Assembly: GCA_910587735.1 (NCBI GenBank)
Contig: CAJUNT010000066.1
Span: 1-6,140 of the forward strand
Origin: an uncultured Clostridia bacterium
Lineage (GTDB): Bacteria; Bacillota; Clostridia; Lachnospirales; Anaerotignaceae
Direction: 5' to 3'
Length of the DNA stretch: 6,140 nt
In this document: piece after piece, positions 5,102 through 6,140 of the stretch
Layout: each line of letters opens with the position of its first letter
Position numbering within the stretch: position 1 is the first letter of the stretch
Program-made: the position numbers and the translations under genes
The notes under the pieces: generated by a model
Told to the model about the DNA's origin: nothing
What the model saw: only the letters and a program-made list of their open reading frames with translations
Databases searched by the model: none

Positions 5102-6055
5102 CTATTGCAAAAAACTATGAATACTTTCATTAAATACAGTACTGTTTTCATAATGAGGAAGCATTCTTGTATTTTCAAATAAAAAATATGTGCCATCAGG
5201 ACGCATTTGCTCTATAATATCCATTTGTTCTGACATATTGATTCTGTTTTCTTTTCCCCATACAACACAAAAAGGAATTTTAATTTCTTGAAATACTTTT
5301 TTAATATCTGCATAAGTGAATTTTGATTCAGTAGAGGCAAAAGAAAAACGAGCATTTTCATTTCCTTTATGTGCCATAATATAATAATTTTCAATTAATT
5401 CTTTTGTAACAATTTCTTTACTAAAAAATATATTTTCTGTTAAATGTTTTTTAATCGCCTTTTTAGAAGTAGCAGATATAAAAAATTGTGTTCCCAATAA
5501 AGGTGATTGTAGTAATATTCTTTTGTGGTTTTCTTTATTAGTAGGTAAATGATTTTGCAGTCCAGTGGGAGAAATCAATACTAATTTTCTGATATTTTTA
5601 CTATTTAAAGCATATGCCATAATTGCGAAATCAGCAGAGGCAGAAGATGCTATAATAGATGCAGGACGTTGTATAACATTTTCAATAAAATAATTAATGA
5701 ATAAAGCATATTGATAAGAAGTATATGTGATTTTTGGTTTTTGAGAATCTCCAAACCCTGGTAAATCTGGTACAAATACTTGATACATACGACTAAGACT
5801 TTCTATATTATTTTGCCATTCTGCTCCACTTGCTCCAATTTCTGTATTATGAAGTAGTAAAAGAGGACGCCCTGTACCATATACCTGATAGGCTACCATA
5901 CCATATTGATAAGGATACATTTTTTTAGTACATTCTTGTTTATTTTTTTTATTTGCTTTGTAAAAAATAATATGTTGTATTGCGCTGATGCTACACAGGC
6001 AAACAGATGTAATAGCACAAAACAAAGAAAATCTTTTTTTATTTTGATTCATCAT
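5102..6055 (-). CDS. membrane-anchored alpha/beta-hydrolase-fold protein with degenerate triad
   Basis: The 317-residue product starts with a basic tip and one hydrophobic segment (residues 9-32, FSLFCAITSVCLCSISAIQHIIFY), likely an uncleaved membrane anchor. An alpha/beta-hydrolase domain follows: LLLLHN (65-70, where HG is usual), W80, VPDLPGFGDS (95-104), the nucleophile elbow ASSAS (136-140, S138 at the nucleophile position instead of GxSxG), LISPTGL, VVWGKENRI (the usual acid replaced by N270) and TRMLPHYE (M298 where the catalytic His of GHLPH is expected; H301 remains). The fold is clear, but a classical Ser-Asp-His triad is not, so it may be a non-hydrolytic relative or use other residues. 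The start is supported by AAAGGAG at 6068-6062, 6 bases before the ATG at 6055; a second ATG follows directly. It is the first gene of the operon with the hotdog thioesterase. The substrate is unknown. Confidence 0.82.
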   Translation of the reverse strand: MMNQNKKRFSLFCAITSVCLCSISAIQHIIFYKANKKNKQECTKKMYPYQYGMVAYQVYGTGRPLLLLHNTEIGASGAEWQNNIESLSRMYQVFVPDLPGFGDSQKPKITYTSYQYALFINYFIENVIQRPASIIASSASADFAIMAYALNSKNIRKLVLISPTGLQNHLPTNKENHKRILLQSPLLGTQFFISATSKKAIKKHLTENIFFSKEIVTKELIENYYIMAHKGNENARFSFASTESKFTYADIKKVFQEIKIPFCVVWGKENRINMSEQMDIIEQMRPDGTYFLFENTRMLPHYENSTVFNESIHSFLQ

Positions 6056-6089
6056 ATTTCACTCCTTTATTTATAAATAGTAGCTTTGA

Positions 6090-6126
6090 GCAAAACCTCA
6101 TAAACCCAACAAATAAGCGGTTTTGC
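6090..6126. repeat. 8-bp inverted repeat upstream of the hydrolase operon
   Basis: GCAAAACC (6090-6097) and GGTTTTGC (6119-6126) are perfect inverted copies separated by 21 bases, lying 35-71 bases upstream of the hydrolase ATG on its promoter side. It could be an operator or a stem in a leader. No T-tract follows in either direction, which argues against a terminator, and I cannot place a good promoter around it. Confidence 0.4.
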
Positions 6127-6140
6127 AAGAAATAATAAAT

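Noticed and set aside
4975..5394. Minus-strand frames at 4975-5196 and 5212-5394.
   Set aside because: They overlap the thioesterase and hydrolase genes in another frame and carry no family features.
1..6140. CRISPR arrays, tRNA or rRNA genes, parS or Noc-box sites.
   Set aside because: I found no regularly spaced repeats, no tRNA cloverleaf, no rRNA-like stretch, and no sequence close to TGTTTCACGTGAAACA or ATTTCCCGGGAAAT.

Overview
The window is AT-rich (under about 30% G+C by eye). Its genes resemble those of low-GC Firmicutes, most likely an anaerobic Clostridia/Lachnospirales-type bacterium. This rests on codon bias, strong AGGAGG-like ribosome binding sites, a clostridial-type Noc/ParB protein and an IS200/IS605 element. 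Every intact gene uses TGG for Trp and ends in TAA or TAG, so I see no alternative genetic code.

Layout. Bases 1-140 are a G+C-richer segment (about 44%) with no recognisable gene. From roughly 140 to 2258 lies an IS200/IS605-type element. Its tnpA (HUH/Y1 transposase) has an in-frame TGA four codons before the catalytic tyrosine. Its tnpB (RNA-guided nuclease family) keeps the RuvC D-E-D triad but has no CxxC zinc finger. A structured right end looks like an omega-RNA scaffold and finishes in a perfect 8-bp hairpin. The element abuts the 3' part of a minus-strand LysR-type regulator gene. That gene is broken twice: a TGG-to-TAG nonsense codon at position 109, and loss of about the last 40-50 codons at the element boundary. 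The lost end is not found left of the element, so this is not a clean insertion.

From 3131 to 3334 a 67-residue two-helix membrane protein is encoded divergently from the dead regulator. The following gene-poor stretch (3335-3691) holds a 9-bp hairpin, a long two-part hairpin with a terminator-like T-tract, and the promoter of the next gene. Bases 3692-4516 encode a Noc/ParB-family CTPase-type DNA-binding protein. A 16-bp perfect-stem bidirectional terminator (4526-4569) separates it from a convergent two-gene minus-strand operon. That operon encodes a membrane-anchored alpha/beta-hydrolase-fold protein with a degenerate catalytic triad (6055 to 5102) and then a PaaI-type hotdog thioesterase (5077 to 4601).

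Functionally, the mobile element probably cannot move with its own TnpA unless the stop is read through or an intact copy acts in trans. Its TnpB and guide-RNA unit looks intact, and the guide would be read from the residual regulator sequence next to the right end. The remaining genes are ordinary chromosomal genes: chromosome/division coordination (Noc) and a small hydrolase/thioesterase operon of unknown substrate.
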